Part shown: one piece after another, positions 44,197 to 52,954 of the stretch
Layout of the letters: each line of letters begins with the position of its first letter
Position numbering within the stretch: the stretch's first letter is position 1
From: Rhodospirillales bacterium
Lineage (GTDB): Bacteria > Pseudomonadota > Alphaproteobacteria > Acetobacterales > Acetobacteraceae
Length of the DNA: 64,000 nucleotides
Assembly (NCBI GenBank): GCA_947458025.1
Contig: CANHCJ010000001.1
Span: forward strand, 27,116 to 91,115
Direction of reading: 5' to 3'
Notes under the pieces: generated by a model
Told to the model about the DNA's origin: nothing
The model's input: the letters and a program-made list of their open reading frames with translations, nothing else
Databases searched by the model: none
Translations under genes and position numbers: made by a program

Positions 44197-45419
44197 GCTG
44201 CCTCGCTAGGTTGCTGCGTAGCTACCTCGACACGCGCCGGCGAGCGCAGCGGGTCCTCGGCGTTGATCCGGTCCCGCGCCATGTCGGCGTACTTCGGGTT
44301 GAGCTCGACCAGCACCGCGTGGCGCTGGAGGCGATCGGCCACCAGACCCGTCGTGCCCGCCCCACCGAACGGATCGAGGACGGTGCAGGGTGTGGGGCGG
44401 GCGATCGGGCAGTCGCAGGTCATGTGCCAGGCCACCGTCTCCAGCGGCCGCATGCTCTTCAGGACGGAGGCCTTCACCTTGCTCGCGTCCTGGACACCCG
44501 CGGCGGCGTGGTTCTTCGTGCTGGTGCCGTGATACTCGCCGTTTTCATCGGCGCCGGCGGCGCGCAGCACGTCCAGCTCCGCCTCTTCCAGGCGTTCCGC
44601 CTCCCGCTCCCACGGCGCCAGGCAATGGGGGCAGCACCCCACCGGAGAGGTGCCGGCCAGGATCCCGCGCTCCGCCAGCTCCGGCGGCATGGTCGCGAAA
44701 TGCGCCTCCTTGAACGGCTGGGTCGGGATGTGCCACACGGAGCGGGCGTTGCGCACCGTCCCACCGGCGCCGCCGCGGGCGCGCAGGGGGCGCGCGGCGC
44801 GCGTGCCGCCGTTCGCGCGCTGAGTGCCCACCTGGTTCGCCACGTCCTGCGATAGCCGCTCGACGCTGGAGGCGGCCACCGGTTCGGCGATCGCCAGCCA
44901 GTCGTAGTGGTAATCCTCCCCCTTCGTCAGGAGGAATAGGTATTCGTGCGAGGTGGTGGGGCGGTCCTTCACGCTTTCCGGCATACAGGCCGGCTTGTCC
45001 CAGATCACATCCCGCCGGAGCCACCATCCGTCCGCCTGGAGCGCGAAGGCGACGCGCCACGGGATCCCGAGCAGGTCCTTGTTCTTGTAGCCGGCTGGCG
45101 GCGCACCCGTGCGCGCCCTCTCTTGCTGCCCCAGGCCGGCGCGCCCTTCGCTGCGAACGCTGGACCAGCGCGTGGCGTAGCTGTCCCCCAGGTTCAGCCA
45201 CACGACCCCGGAGGGGTGCAGCACCCGCCACACCTCCCGGAACACCTGCACGAGCTCGGCGACGTAGGCATCCGGCGTCTCTTCCAGGCCGATTTGCCCG
45301 TCCACCCCGTAATCACGAAGGCCATAGTAGGGCGGGCTGGTGACCACGCAGTGCACCGACGCCTCCGGCAGCACCGCCAGCGCCTCGCGCACGTCGCCCT
45401 GGAGGATGCGCACCGTCAT
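44193..45419 (-). CDS. site-specific DNA methyltransferase (N4/N6)
   Basis: CVVTSPPYYGLRDYG ... LDPFGGAGTTGLVADRLQRHAVLVELNPKYADMA. Confidence 0.9.
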   Translation of the reverse strand: MTVRILQGDVREALAVLPEASVHCVVTSPPYYGLRDYGVDGQIGLEETPDAYVAELVQVFREVWRVLHPSGVVWLNLGDSYATRWSSVRSEGRAGLGQQERARTGAPPAGYKNKDLLGIPWRVAFALQADGWWLRRDVIWDKPACMPESVKDRPTTSHEYLFLLTKGEDYHYDWLAIAEPVAASSVERLSQDVANQVGTQRANGGTRAARPLRARGGAGGTVRNARSVWHIPTQPFKEAHFATMPPELAERGILAGTSPVGCCPHCLAPWEREAERLEEAELDVLRAAGADENGEYHGTSTKNHAAAGVQDASKVKASVLKSMRPLETVAWHMTCDCPIARPTPCTVLDPFGGAGTTGLVADRLQRHAVLVELNPKYADMARDRINAEDPLRSPARVEVATQQPSEAA

Positions 45420-45640
45420 GCCCACGGCCCCGCCAGGCGGTAGCGGTAGGCCGCGAACCGGCCGCTACGCTGCGCCCGCCCCTCCACCACCAGCGCGCGC
45501 AGCGCGGCGCGGATCGTGTGGTGCGACAAGTCCTCGACCGCCGCATGCACCTGGCGCGCCATCCACCCGCGATCGTCCGCCGCCGGCAGCGCCGCCAGCA
45601 CCCGCCCCTTCGTCGCCTCGCTGATCCTGCGCTCCGTCAC
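45416..45640 (-). CDS. winged-helix-like hypothetical protein
   Basis: ISEATKGRVLAALPAADDRGWMARQVHAAVEDLSHHTIRAALRALVVEGRAQRSG. Confidence 0.6.
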   Translation of the reverse strand: MTERRISEATKGRVLAALPAADDRGWMARQVHAAVEDLSHHTIRAALRALVVEGRAQRSGRFAAYRYRLAGPWA

Positions 45641-45987
45641 TTCGGCGACTCCGGCTCGACCACGCGATCGCCGGCGCCGTCGTTGAACAGCACCACCACC
45701 ACCGCCGGCGAGCGGAACCCGCGATCGGGGTTCGGGCCGCAGTGGAAGCGCGCGCGCTTCGTCACCGACCGCGCCGCCTCGCCCCGCGGGGCCCACTGCA
45801 CCCGGATCCCGCAGGCACACACGCCCTGCGGGCCGCCAACGCTGGTGGCCTCGCATGTCGTGCACCGGAACTCGGCCGGCTCATCCGCGTTGCGCGCCAT
45901 GCGCCCCAGGCAGTGCCGGCACGCATGGTCCACCAGCACCCACCGCTGGTTCGGCGTGACCCGGCCGTCCGGCGGGGTCAAAGGCAC
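45637..45987 (-). CDS. zinc-ribbon hypothetical protein
   Basis: CRHCLGRM..CTTCEAT..CACGIRVQW; start uncertain. Confidence 0.55.
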   Translation of the reverse strand: MPLTPPDGRVTPNQRWVLVDHACRHCLGRMARNADEPAEFRCTTCEATSVGGPQGVCACGIRVQWAPRGEAARSVTKRARFHCGPNPDRGFRSPAVVVVLFNDGAGDRVVEPESPK

Positions 45988-46499
45988 AGCTCCTGTTGCC
46001 CGCGGCCCCAGGCCACCGTGGGAGCCGCGCCGAAGGCGGCGCCGTTCTTCGCCTTGCGCGCCGCGGCGATCATCGCCTCCAGCACGTCCACCACCGGCCC
46101 CGCGGCCGGCACCCGGCGACGGTCCACCATCGCCGCCACCCGCACACGGTGCAGGCGATCCAGGAGCTGCGGGCGCCCGCCTTTGGCGTTCACCCCTTTC
46201 AGGGCCTCCAGGTGGCGGTTGTAGCAGGACACGCACCACCGGCCCTGGATTTGCCGCGGCGCGGGGGCATGGCACCGGGTGCAGATGCGTTGCAGCTCGC
46301 CCGCCGCCTCGGCCAGGCGCTCTACCGGCCGGCCGGCGTTCCGCGCGCCGATGGCGCACCCGCGACATGCCGCCCGGCCCTCCCATGGGGCCGGCTCATC
46401 CTTACCGTTGGCGGAAATGTAGAGCCGCCCGCAGGCGGCGGGCAGAAGGCGGAGCGACCGGCGCGTGCAGGTCATCAGCTCCAGGTCGGACACCGCCAC
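45978..46499 (-). CDS. zinc-finger hypothetical protein
   Basis: CRGCAIG..CTRCHAPAPRQIQGRWCVSCYN. Confidence 0.6.
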   Translation of the reverse strand: MAVSDLELMTCTRRSLRLLPAACGRLYISANGKDEPAPWEGRAACRGCAIGARNAGRPVERLAEAAGELQRICTRCHAPAPRQIQGRWCVSCYNRHLEALKGVNAKGGRPQLLDRLHRVRVAAMVDRRRVPAAGPVVDVLEAMIAAARKAKNGAAFGAAPTVAWGRGQQELCL

Positions 46500-46507
46500 C
46501 CCCTTCC

Positions 46508-46523
46508 CTAGGGAATATCCTAG
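46508..46523. promoter_or_regulatory. operator-like inverted repeat upstream of leftward operon
   Basis: CTAGG-GAATAT-CCTAG, 9 bp upstream of the 46499 start. Confidence 0.6.
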
Positions 46524-46569
46524 AGAATGGGGTATAAACGAGAGTCACGACTCGCCGCAAGACAAGAAC

Positions 46570-46887
46570 TTAAGAATGTCCCGCCAGACTTGCCGCGGCG
46601 CCGCTGTGCGGCGGCGCCAGCAGCCCCACATTCCCGCGGGGTTCGGCCTCCGCCGCCTCCAGCGTCAGCGCGATATCGTCGTGCAGCGCCTGGGCCAGCA
46701 GAAGCGCCTCCAGCATCCTTGCATAGCCCCGCTGCACATACCGACTCGCCTCGCCCTGCGGGGCCAAGCGTTCAAGGCGATCGCGCCCCGCTCGCACGCG
46801 CTGGAGTGCACTCTGGAGCACCGCGGCAATATCAGACTCCGCGGCGCCTTTGGGCGGCTGGCTGCATCCCATCGTTGCCCCCGGCAT
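46570..46887 (-). CDS. hypothetical protein
   Basis: Isolated ORF between intergenic regions. Confidence 0.5.
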   Translation of the reverse strand: MPGATMGCSQPPKGAAESDIAAVLQSALQRVRAGRDRLERLAPQGEASRYVQRGYARMLEALLLAQALHDDIALTLEAAEAEPRGNVGLLAPPHSGAAASLAGHS

Positions 46888-47054
46888 AAAATTAGTGTGA
46901 ACTTGCTACAATATGATCCGGTTTGCGGCCCCGCGTATAGTGGCCAAAAATGAAAAATCCTACCGATACCCTGCGACACAATCGTTTTGTGCCGATTGGG
47001 TTCGCGCACGGGCGCGTCGGTGGACTGGACCGGCGGGACCTGCCAGCATCACGT

Positions 47055-47228
47055 GCCGCCCGCAGATTCGCGGGCGGCTGGAGCCATCGACCATGACCTA
47101 GAAAAGCAGAAGGCCGCCCCGGAAGGAGCGGCCCCCACGAATTTCCCGGCAAGCCGGGAGGAATGAACCCTGACAAGCTCATCCTCCCCCATCGCCGGCC
47201 GCTTTGCAACCCCCCGTGGTTGCCACGG
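47055..47228. other. untranslated region with four strong hairpins
   Basis: GCCGCCCGC/GCGGGCGGC, GGCCGC/GCGGCC, CCCGGC-AA-GCCGGG, CCGTGG-TTG-CCACGG in series. Confidence 0.5.
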
Positions 47229-47274
47229 ATTCGTGCGGCCATTTTCCGGGCCGGCCTCTGCACTGGAGGACCGG

Positions 47275-47733
47275 ATGCACGACCCCCGAGCGTTTCTCGC
47301 GCGCGTCGAAAGCGCGTGGCGGGAGCGCGCCACCACGCCTGACGGCCGCCGGCTGACCCGGCTGCACGTCCACATCGCCGCCAAGCTGGCCTACTGGCGC
47401 TCGACCACGCCGCGGCACCGCGCGCTCGCCCGGGCTGCCAGGTGCTCGACCCGCACCGTGCGCCGGGCCCTGGACCGCCTCCGCGCGCTGGAGCTCCTAT
47501 CCTGGACCCGGCGGGTGGTGCGGGGCGTCGGCTGGCGCGCGCAGGTCAGCAACGCCTACCGGCTCGCTCCGCTTGCCGAGCAATCTTCTTGCTACCAAGT
47601 ACTTAAGAGCCCGGCCGTTCTGTCCCCATCAGGGACTGCAACGCCCGCATCAGCTCCGGTGATGGAGGCACCTCTTTTGCTGGCGCGGCGGCTGGCGGTG
47701 GAGCGGATGCTGGCGTCTCGCCGTCGGGAGTGA
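47275..47733 (+). CDS. HTH protein, replication/transcription-type
   Basis: HVHIAAKLAYWRSTTPRHRALARAARCSTRTVRRALDRLRALELLSW. Confidence 0.65.
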   Translation: MHDPRAFLARVESAWRERATTPDGRRLTRLHVHIAAKLAYWRSTTPRHRALARAARCSTRTVRRALDRLRALELLSWTRRVVRGVGWRAQVSNAYRLAPLAEQSSCYQVLKSPAVLSPSGTATPASAPVMEAPLLLARRLAVERMLASRRRE

Positions 47734-48307
47734 ACTTCCCGAGCTCATTCCCCCAGGCATCCCATCCCGGCGCCGCCTCACGGGCGAAGAGCTCGACACG
47801 CGGGCCCGGCCACAGAGCTTCGCAGGCATGCCGCATGGCATCGGGCTTGCGGGAGTGCTCCCGCACGGGCGCCACCACCAGGTTGCGCACGTTCCTCGCG
47901 AGCTGCTTCGGGTTGCCGCGCGAGGCAAGCAGGAACGGCTCCACGGCCGACCGGAGGCGGTAGCCGGTGCCCATGTTCCACTTCGCCCCGGTCGCCGACT
48001 GCTTGGCCCAGGCGCCCATGGTGCAGTAGGTGAACCCCCACGCGGCGATCGTCTCCAGCGCGTGGGGCAGCATCGGCGCCGTCGCCCACATGACCAGCAT
48101 GCAATCCGGCGCCGCCAGCTCCACCACCGGCAGCGCCTGGATGTCCGCCAGCGGCATGCAGGCATAGTGCCGGTGCGGGCTCTTGCCCCAGCCGGCGGGA
48201 GAGTAGTTGGCGAACGACCACGGAGGGTCCGCCAGGATCACGCCGTAGTGCCGACGCTGGAGCTCGCCGAATGGCCAAGGCTCCAGCGCCGACAGCAGGT
48301 CGTTCAT
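47603..48307 (-). CDS. MT-A70 family methyltransferase
   Basis: YGVILADPPWSFANYS ... LVMWATAPMLPHALETIAAWGFTY. Confidence 0.9.
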   Translation of the reverse strand: MNDLLSALEPWPFGELQRRHYGVILADPPWSFANYSPAGWGKSPHRHYACMPLADIQALPVVELAAPDCMLVMWATAPMLPHALETIAAWGFTYCTMGAWAKQSATGAKWNMGTGYRLRSAVEPFLLASRGNPKQLARNVRNLVVAPVREHSRKPDAMRHACEALWPGPRVELFAREAAPGWDAWGNELGKFTPDGETPASAPPPAAAPAKEVPPSPELMRALQSLMGTERPGS

Positions 48308-48606
48308 ACCGGCTCCAGTGCGCCGCAGCGCAGCAGCTTCACCCCGCCGGCCGGGCGCCGTGCGGCCGCCGGGCGCGGGGCAGGGGGCTTAGGCGGGAGA
48401 GGCACCGCCTCTTCCTCCGGCTCGCCGGCCGCGGTAATGCGCACCGGCACGATCACCCACCCCTTTGCGGCCAAGGCTGGCCAGGCGGTGGACTTGATCG
48501 CCGTCGCCGCGCCGCGCGCCGAGCTGGCCGAGCGGCGGATCATGTCCAGGTCGATCGTCCCATCGGGCCCGATCGCGCAGAACGCGGTGGTGGGCTGGAC
48601 CCTCAC
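48304..48606 (-). CDS. hypothetical protein
   Basis: GTGA overlap with DUF1643 gene. Confidence 0.6.
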   Translation of the reverse strand: MRVQPTTAFCAIGPDGTIDLDMIRRSASSARGAATAIKSTAWPALAAKGWVIVPVRITAAGEPEEEAVPLPPKPPAPRPAAARRPAGGVKLLRCGALEPV

Positions 48607-49160
48607 GAGGCGAGCGGGTTCCAAAGCGTCGGCTGGAGCGCGTCCGGCAGATACAGCGGGTGCGCCGGGATACCAGCCGCCGTGAGCTTCAGCACGTAGA
48701 GCGGGAACCCGCGCTCACGCAGCGACAGCGCCACATGCGTGGCCTGCGCCCGGAGCGGCTGCGACGGCAGGATGCCGTGGGCCATCACCACCCGGGAGGA
48801 CTCCCGCGCCATGTCCAGCAGGGCCCGGTGGTTCGCCAGCCCGACCGGGTCCTGCGCCTCCAGGAGCATCTTCGGGTGGGTCGCGCGAAAGGCGCAGACA
48901 TTCCCCACCAGGAGTCCAGCGAAGCCCCACCGCCGCGCGTATTTCTGGCACTTGGCCACCGTCGGATCGTCGGTCGTGTCATCGGCGGTGCTGGGGTTCA
49001 TCATCACAAAGAGCACCCGCCCGGCGCCGGTGTCCCATTGGCGCTCCAGCCGGTAGCGGTAGCGGCCGCAGACCGAGAACACCGCCGGCACAGTGGCGAT
49101 GTCCGTGCGCGCCCGGCGCACCTTGCCGCCCGGGTCGTGCTCGCCGTCCATGTAATTCAT
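48603..49160 (-). CDS. DUF1643 family protein
   Basis: FSVCGRYRYRLERQWD...VLFVMMNPSTADDTTDDPTVAKCQKYARRWGFAGLLVGNVCAFRATHP. Confidence 0.9.
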   Translation of the reverse strand: MNYMDGEHDPGGKVRRARTDIATVPAVFSVCGRYRYRLERQWDTGAGRVLFVMMNPSTADDTTDDPTVAKCQKYARRWGFAGLLVGNVCAFRATHPKMLLEAQDPVGLANHRALLDMARESSRVVMAHGILPSQPLRAQATHVALSLRERGFPLYVLKLTAAGIPAHPLYLPDALQPTLWNPLAS

Positions 49161-49411
49161 AGCGTCCCCCTTCGTTCTTCCGGGCGAAGACAGGCTTGCT
49201 CGGCGTCGTGCAGCGCCCTCGCCATCATCCCGGCGTGGCGCATCAGGGTGTCCCAATCCATGGCGTAGGACATCCGCAGATGGACCTCCATGCACCAGGC
49301 CTGCGCCGGCGGCAGGCCGTGCACGCGAACCTCCGGCGCCGGCCATGCCGTTATGATGATGTCGGCGAACACCATCCCCAGCACGAACCACGGCCAGCGC
49401 CGGCGCTCCAT
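49157..49411 (-). CDS. small exported or membrane hypothetical protein
   Basis: N-terminal hydrophobic segment; ATGA overlap. Confidence 0.55.
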   Translation of the reverse strand: MERRRWPWFVLGMVFADIIITAWPAPEVRVHGLPPAQAWCMEVHLRMSYAMDWDTLMRHAGMMARALHDAEQACLRPEERRGTL

Positions 49412-49412
49412 C

Positions 49413-50213
49413 CTACGCTTCCGGCTTGCCCAGCAACACCGGCAGGCCGGTCTGCGTCCCGACGAACTGCCGCACCTGGCCGATGGCGTGGTCGAAGATC
49501 ACATCCTTGCGGTACAGGCTGTAGGTCCACTTGATCCCACCTTCGCCGGGGCGGTAGCGGAGCTGGACGGTGATGGGATACGCCGCCTCCCCGAAGAACA
49601 CCGGGATCCCGATGCGGAACAGCCCGGGCACCCGCAGCGGCTGGCCCGCTTCGTTCTTGTGCTCTTCCACGAACACCAGATCGGACTCGCCCGTGGTGCG
49701 GTTGATGGCCTCCTTGAACGCCTTGTTGATGTTGATTTTCAGCCCCCGGCTCATGGCCATCAGGTCGGCCGCCGCGGCAAACGACCCGCCCAGCGCACGC
49801 GCCACATCCAGGGCGTTCTTGTCGGCGTCGTTGTTCGGATCGGGCGGCGGCAGCACATCCCCGATCCGGTCCTCCATGAAATCAGCGAAGTCGCGCTGGC
49901 TCATCTGGACGCCGTCCTTCTCCGCCCAGGCCTTCCACTCGACCGAAACCGGGAAGGCGTAGAACGTCTTGTGCCGGCCGGCTCGGGGCAGGGCCCCATC
50001 CGCAAGCTGGCGCTCATCATCGCCAGGCAGATTGACCCGGTCGTGGTAGTCCAGCACCGCCAGCATGGTCGGCTTGGCCATGTCCGGGTTCAGGAAGATG
50101 ACCGACTCCGGGGACATGAAGCGCCGCACATGGGCGACGAAGCTCGCGACATCCAGCATGACCGCCGTGCCGGCCCGGTGCTGCGCGGACAGAAGGTTGT
50201 CGAGCTCGGGCAT
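49413..50213 (-). CDS. DUF2303 family protein
   Basis: Typical layout: MLAVLDYHD ... VEWKAWAEKDGVQMSQRDFADFMEDRI ... FRIGIPVFFGEAAYPITVQLRYR. Confidence 0.88.
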   Translation of the reverse strand: MPELDNLLSAQHRAGTAVMLDVASFVAHVRRFMSPESVIFLNPDMAKPTMLAVLDYHDRVNLPGDDERQLADGALPRAGRHKTFYAFPVSVEWKAWAEKDGVQMSQRDFADFMEDRIGDVLPPPDPNNDADKNALDVARALGGSFAAAADLMAMSRGLKININKAFKEAINRTTGESDLVFVEEHKNEAGQPLRVPGLFRIGIPVFFGEAAYPITVQLRYRPGEGGIKWTYSLYRKDVIFDHAIGQVRQFVGTQTGLPVLLGKPEA

Positions 50214-50280
50214 CGCGCCCTCCTTGTGTGTTGGAAAAGAAAGGGGCGGGCCGAAGCCCGCCCGGAGAAACCTTCAGCCG

Positions 50281-50664
50281 TCAGCCGGCCAGGGCGCCCA
50301 CCACCGGCGGCTTGACCACGTCCAGGCCGAGCTCGCGCTGCGCCGGGTTCCGCAACGTCAGGTTGTTGTTCGGCGTGAGCCAGAAGAGCGTCTTCCGCCG
50401 CGCCAGCTTCGGCGCCGACACCTTCACCGTCGGGGTCGCCTCGACCATCCCATCTTCCAGCTTGAACTCGATCTCCAGGGTGAGCTTGCCCTTCGGCTTG
50501 CCGCCGCGCTGGGCCTGCGCTTCCTCCAGGGCCGCCATCAGCTCGCGCAGCATGTCGGTGGCCTCGGAGTGGGTTTCCCCGTTCTCCAGTTGCAGCAGCA
50601 CCGCCGAGAGGGTGCGCTGTTCGAACCGGGAGTCCTCGGGGGTGTTGGCGGAGCTGATGCTCAT
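50281..50664 (-). CDS. hypothetical phage protein, DUF2303 partner
   Basis: Conserved position; KGKLTLEIEFKLEDGMVEATPTVKVSAPKLARRKTLFWLT. Confidence 0.65.
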   Translation of the reverse strand: MSISSANTPEDSRFEQRTLSAVLLQLENGETHSEATDMLRELMAALEEAQAQRGGKPKGKLTLEIEFKLEDGMVEATPTVKVSAPKLARRKTLFWLTPNNNLTLRNPAQRELGLDVVKPPVVGALAG

Positions 50665-50740
50665 GGCGTCCTCTACGTGGGGTGAATAGGAGGTTTCCCA
50701 CAATAACTAGGAACCATGCCGCGTGTCCAGCCCGAACCAC

Positions 50741-50777
50741 AAAAAAGCGGCGCCAGCCGTTCGGGAGCCAGCGCCGC
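50741..50777 (-). terminator. rho-independent-type terminator
   Basis: GCGGCGC stem followed by TTTTTT on the - strand, after the 50837 stop. Confidence 0.7.
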
Positions 50778-50836
50778 AAGTTTGGGAGGAAACGTCCAAG
50801 AAGCAGTCGGCCTCGGAGGAACCGCGCTGCCGGCCC

Positions 50837-51190
50837 CTACGTAGCCTGCCGCCGGGACCGAAGCAAGGAAAAATCCCATTGCGCCACGGTCGAGACGGCG
50901 ATTCTTCGCCGCTTGCCGTCTCGCCGCCATAGGTGGCGCGGGATGCTTTCGGCCGCCCGGCGGCCGAAAAGGCGGCACACCTCGCCCCACCCAAACTCCC
51001 GGTCACGCCATCGCGCCTGGTTCAGCGTCCAGCCCCGGCGCCACCCCACGATGATGTCCCCCGGCTCCCACTCGGCGTTCTGAGCCAGCACGCGCGCCAG
51101 CAACCGCGGCCGGCGGATCTTCGCCTTCAGGTATGCCCGCAGCTCCGCCCGCTCACGCTCCAGCGCCGCGGGCACGTCAATCCGGTGCAT
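50837..51190 (-). CDS. hypothetical basic protein
   Basis: Overlaps the start region of the HNH gene. Confidence 0.55.
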   Translation of the reverse strand: MHRIDVPAALERERAELRAYLKAKIRRPRLLARVLAQNAEWEPGDIIVGWRRGWTLNQARWRDREFGWGEVCRLFGRRAAESIPRHLWRRDGKRRRIAVSTVAQWDFSLLRSRRQAT

Positions 51191-51647
51191 GCTTTCCTCC
51201 CAGGTGCGGCGACTGCGCCGCCAGGTCCTCCGCCCGCTGGCGCAGGTCGATCCCGTATTTCAGCCCCCAGGTCCTGGCCCCGCGCTGGTGCAGCTCCAGG
51301 TGATGGGCCGGGCAGAGCGGCACCGCCCACCGATCCGGCGGCTTCAACCCGGTGCCGCCGCCGGTGCACTCGCGCACGTGGTGCGCGTGGATGAAGGCGC
51401 CGCAGGACGCCAAGCCGACGCAGCATGGCAGGGACCGAATCCACTCCAGATGGCCGGATGCCCCGGTCAACTTCGGCCGGCGCTGCACCAGCGCCCGTGC
51501 CGGCTTCGCCTTCAACCGCTCCGCCCGCGCTTCGCGTGCGACCGCCTGGCACCGCGCGCAGATCGAGCGCGCCGCCCCCACGAAGCGCGCCGCCGGCGGC
51601 ACGCCACGGCACTTCCGGCACCGCAGGGTGGGGGGCTTACCATGCAT
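51177..51647 (-). CDS. HNH nuclease-like (DUF968/Ref-like)
   Basis: HAHHVRECTGGGTGLKPPDRWAVPLCPAHHLELHQRG. Confidence 0.75.
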   Translation of the reverse strand: MHGKPPTLRCRKCRGVPPAARFVGAARSICARCQAVAREARAERLKAKPARALVQRRPKLTGASGHLEWIRSLPCCVGLASCGAFIHAHHVRECTGGGTGLKPPDRWAVPLCPAHHLELHQRGARTWGLKYGIDLRQRAEDLAAQSPHLGGKHAPD

Positions 51648-51685
51648 GCCAGCGAATACCTTGCATGGTAGCTACCTACCTTCGC

Positions 51686-52189
51686 TCAGAACGGAATATC
51701 GTCGTCCAGGCCATCCCGCCGCGGCGGGACCGACCCGCGGCCGCTCGCCTCCGCATAGGCCGACGCACCTGACGCACCCGACGCACTCGGCGAACCTTTC
51801 GGCGCGCCGCCACCCCCCGCTCGCCCGCCCTCGCCCGGCGGGTCGCCCAGCAGCGTCAGCTCGCCGCGGAACTGGCGCAGCACCACCTCCGTTGTCTCGC
51901 GCTCAGCGCCCGCCTGATCGGTGTATTTCCGGCTTTCCAGCGCGCCTTCGATGTACACCTTGGAGCCCTTCTTCAGGTACCGCTCCGCCACCTCGCCGAT
52001 GCGCTCATTCCAGATGACCACGCGGTGCCACTGCACGCGCTCGCGCCTCTCGCCGGAGGCTTGGTCCTTCCACGTGTCGCTGGTGGCCAGGGAGAAGGTG
52101 ACCACCTTCGTGCCACCCTGCGTCGTGCGGCTTTCGGGGTCGCGCCCCAGATTGCCGGCCAGGATTACCTTGTTGACGCTGCCAGCCAT
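51686..52189 (-). CDS. ssb: single-stranded DNA-binding protein
   Basis: MAGSVNKVILAGNLGRDPESR...GSKVYIEGALESRKYTDQAG...acidic tail DDDIPF. Confidence 0.96.
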   Translation of the reverse strand: MAGSVNKVILAGNLGRDPESRTTQGGTKVVTFSLATSDTWKDQASGERRERVQWHRVVIWNERIGEVAERYLKKGSKVYIEGALESRKYTDQAGAERETTEVVLRQFRGELTLLGDPPGEGGRAGGGGAPKGSPSASGASGASAYAEASGRGSVPPRRDGLDDDIPF

Positions 52190-52192
52190 GCC

Positions 52193-52954
52193 TTAGTCCT
52201 CCCCCCGGGCGCGCGCCGCGGCCGCGTCCATCCTCGCCAGCGCGATGCGCCCTTGCTCGGCCACCTTCGGATTCCCCGAGGCGGCCATCTTCTCGTAGCT
52301 GGCGCGGAGCCCGGCGCGGTGCTCGCCGACGCTCACCCGCGTGCGCGGCGTCAACACCGGCAGCGGGGCGTTATCCATCCGCGACAGCGGCCCCTCCACC
52401 GACTGCGCCACGCCGTGCTTCTCCAGCACCGCGCGCGCTTGCTCCGGCGTGATGCGCGGTTCTTCGGGCGGGGGCGGGGGTGGCGGTTCCTGTGCCAGGT
52501 CGCGCAGCGCCCGCACCTCGCGCGCCATCCGCGTGCCGATCGGCCGCAGGATCGCATCCAGCTCCGCCGGCGTCGGCCACCAGGTGAACGCCCGCACCGC
52601 CGCGCGCATGGCTTCGTCGCCCCATACTGCCGCCGGCAGGTCGCCAGAGGCGTCGCCGACCCCGAGCACGAAGGAGTCCCAGGACTGCCCCTCCGGCGGC
52701 TTACGCGGGCCGCGTTCGGACAGGGCATCCAGCCAGGACTCGACTTCGTCCGGTGATCCGGGCCGCTCCACCGCCGCGGCATACGCCCCCAACATCCGCC
52801 GCGCTTCCTGCCGGAGCTCCGGCCCCGGCGGGGGGCGGGTGATGCCGTCGGCGGTCACCAGCGCCGCAACCCGGTACGCCAAGTCCTGCGACATCGCCGG
52901 CAACGCAAGCGCCGCCACGCCGCCGCCGCGCGCCACGGTGGCCACTGCGCTCAT
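52193..52954 (-). CDS. hypothetical protein in replication module
   Basis: Overlaps next gene by ATGA. Confidence 0.65.
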   Translation of the reverse strand: MSAVATVARGGGVAALALPAMSQDLAYRVAALVTADGITRPPPGPELRQEARRMLGAYAAAVERPGSPDEVESWLDALSERGPRKPPEGQSWDSFVLGVGDASGDLPAAVWGDEAMRAAVRAFTWWPTPAELDAILRPIGTRMAREVRALRDLAQEPPPPPPPEEPRITPEQARAVLEKHGVAQSVEGPLSRMDNAPLPVLTPRTRVSVGEHRAGLRASYEKMAASGNPKVAEQGRIALARMDAAAARARGED

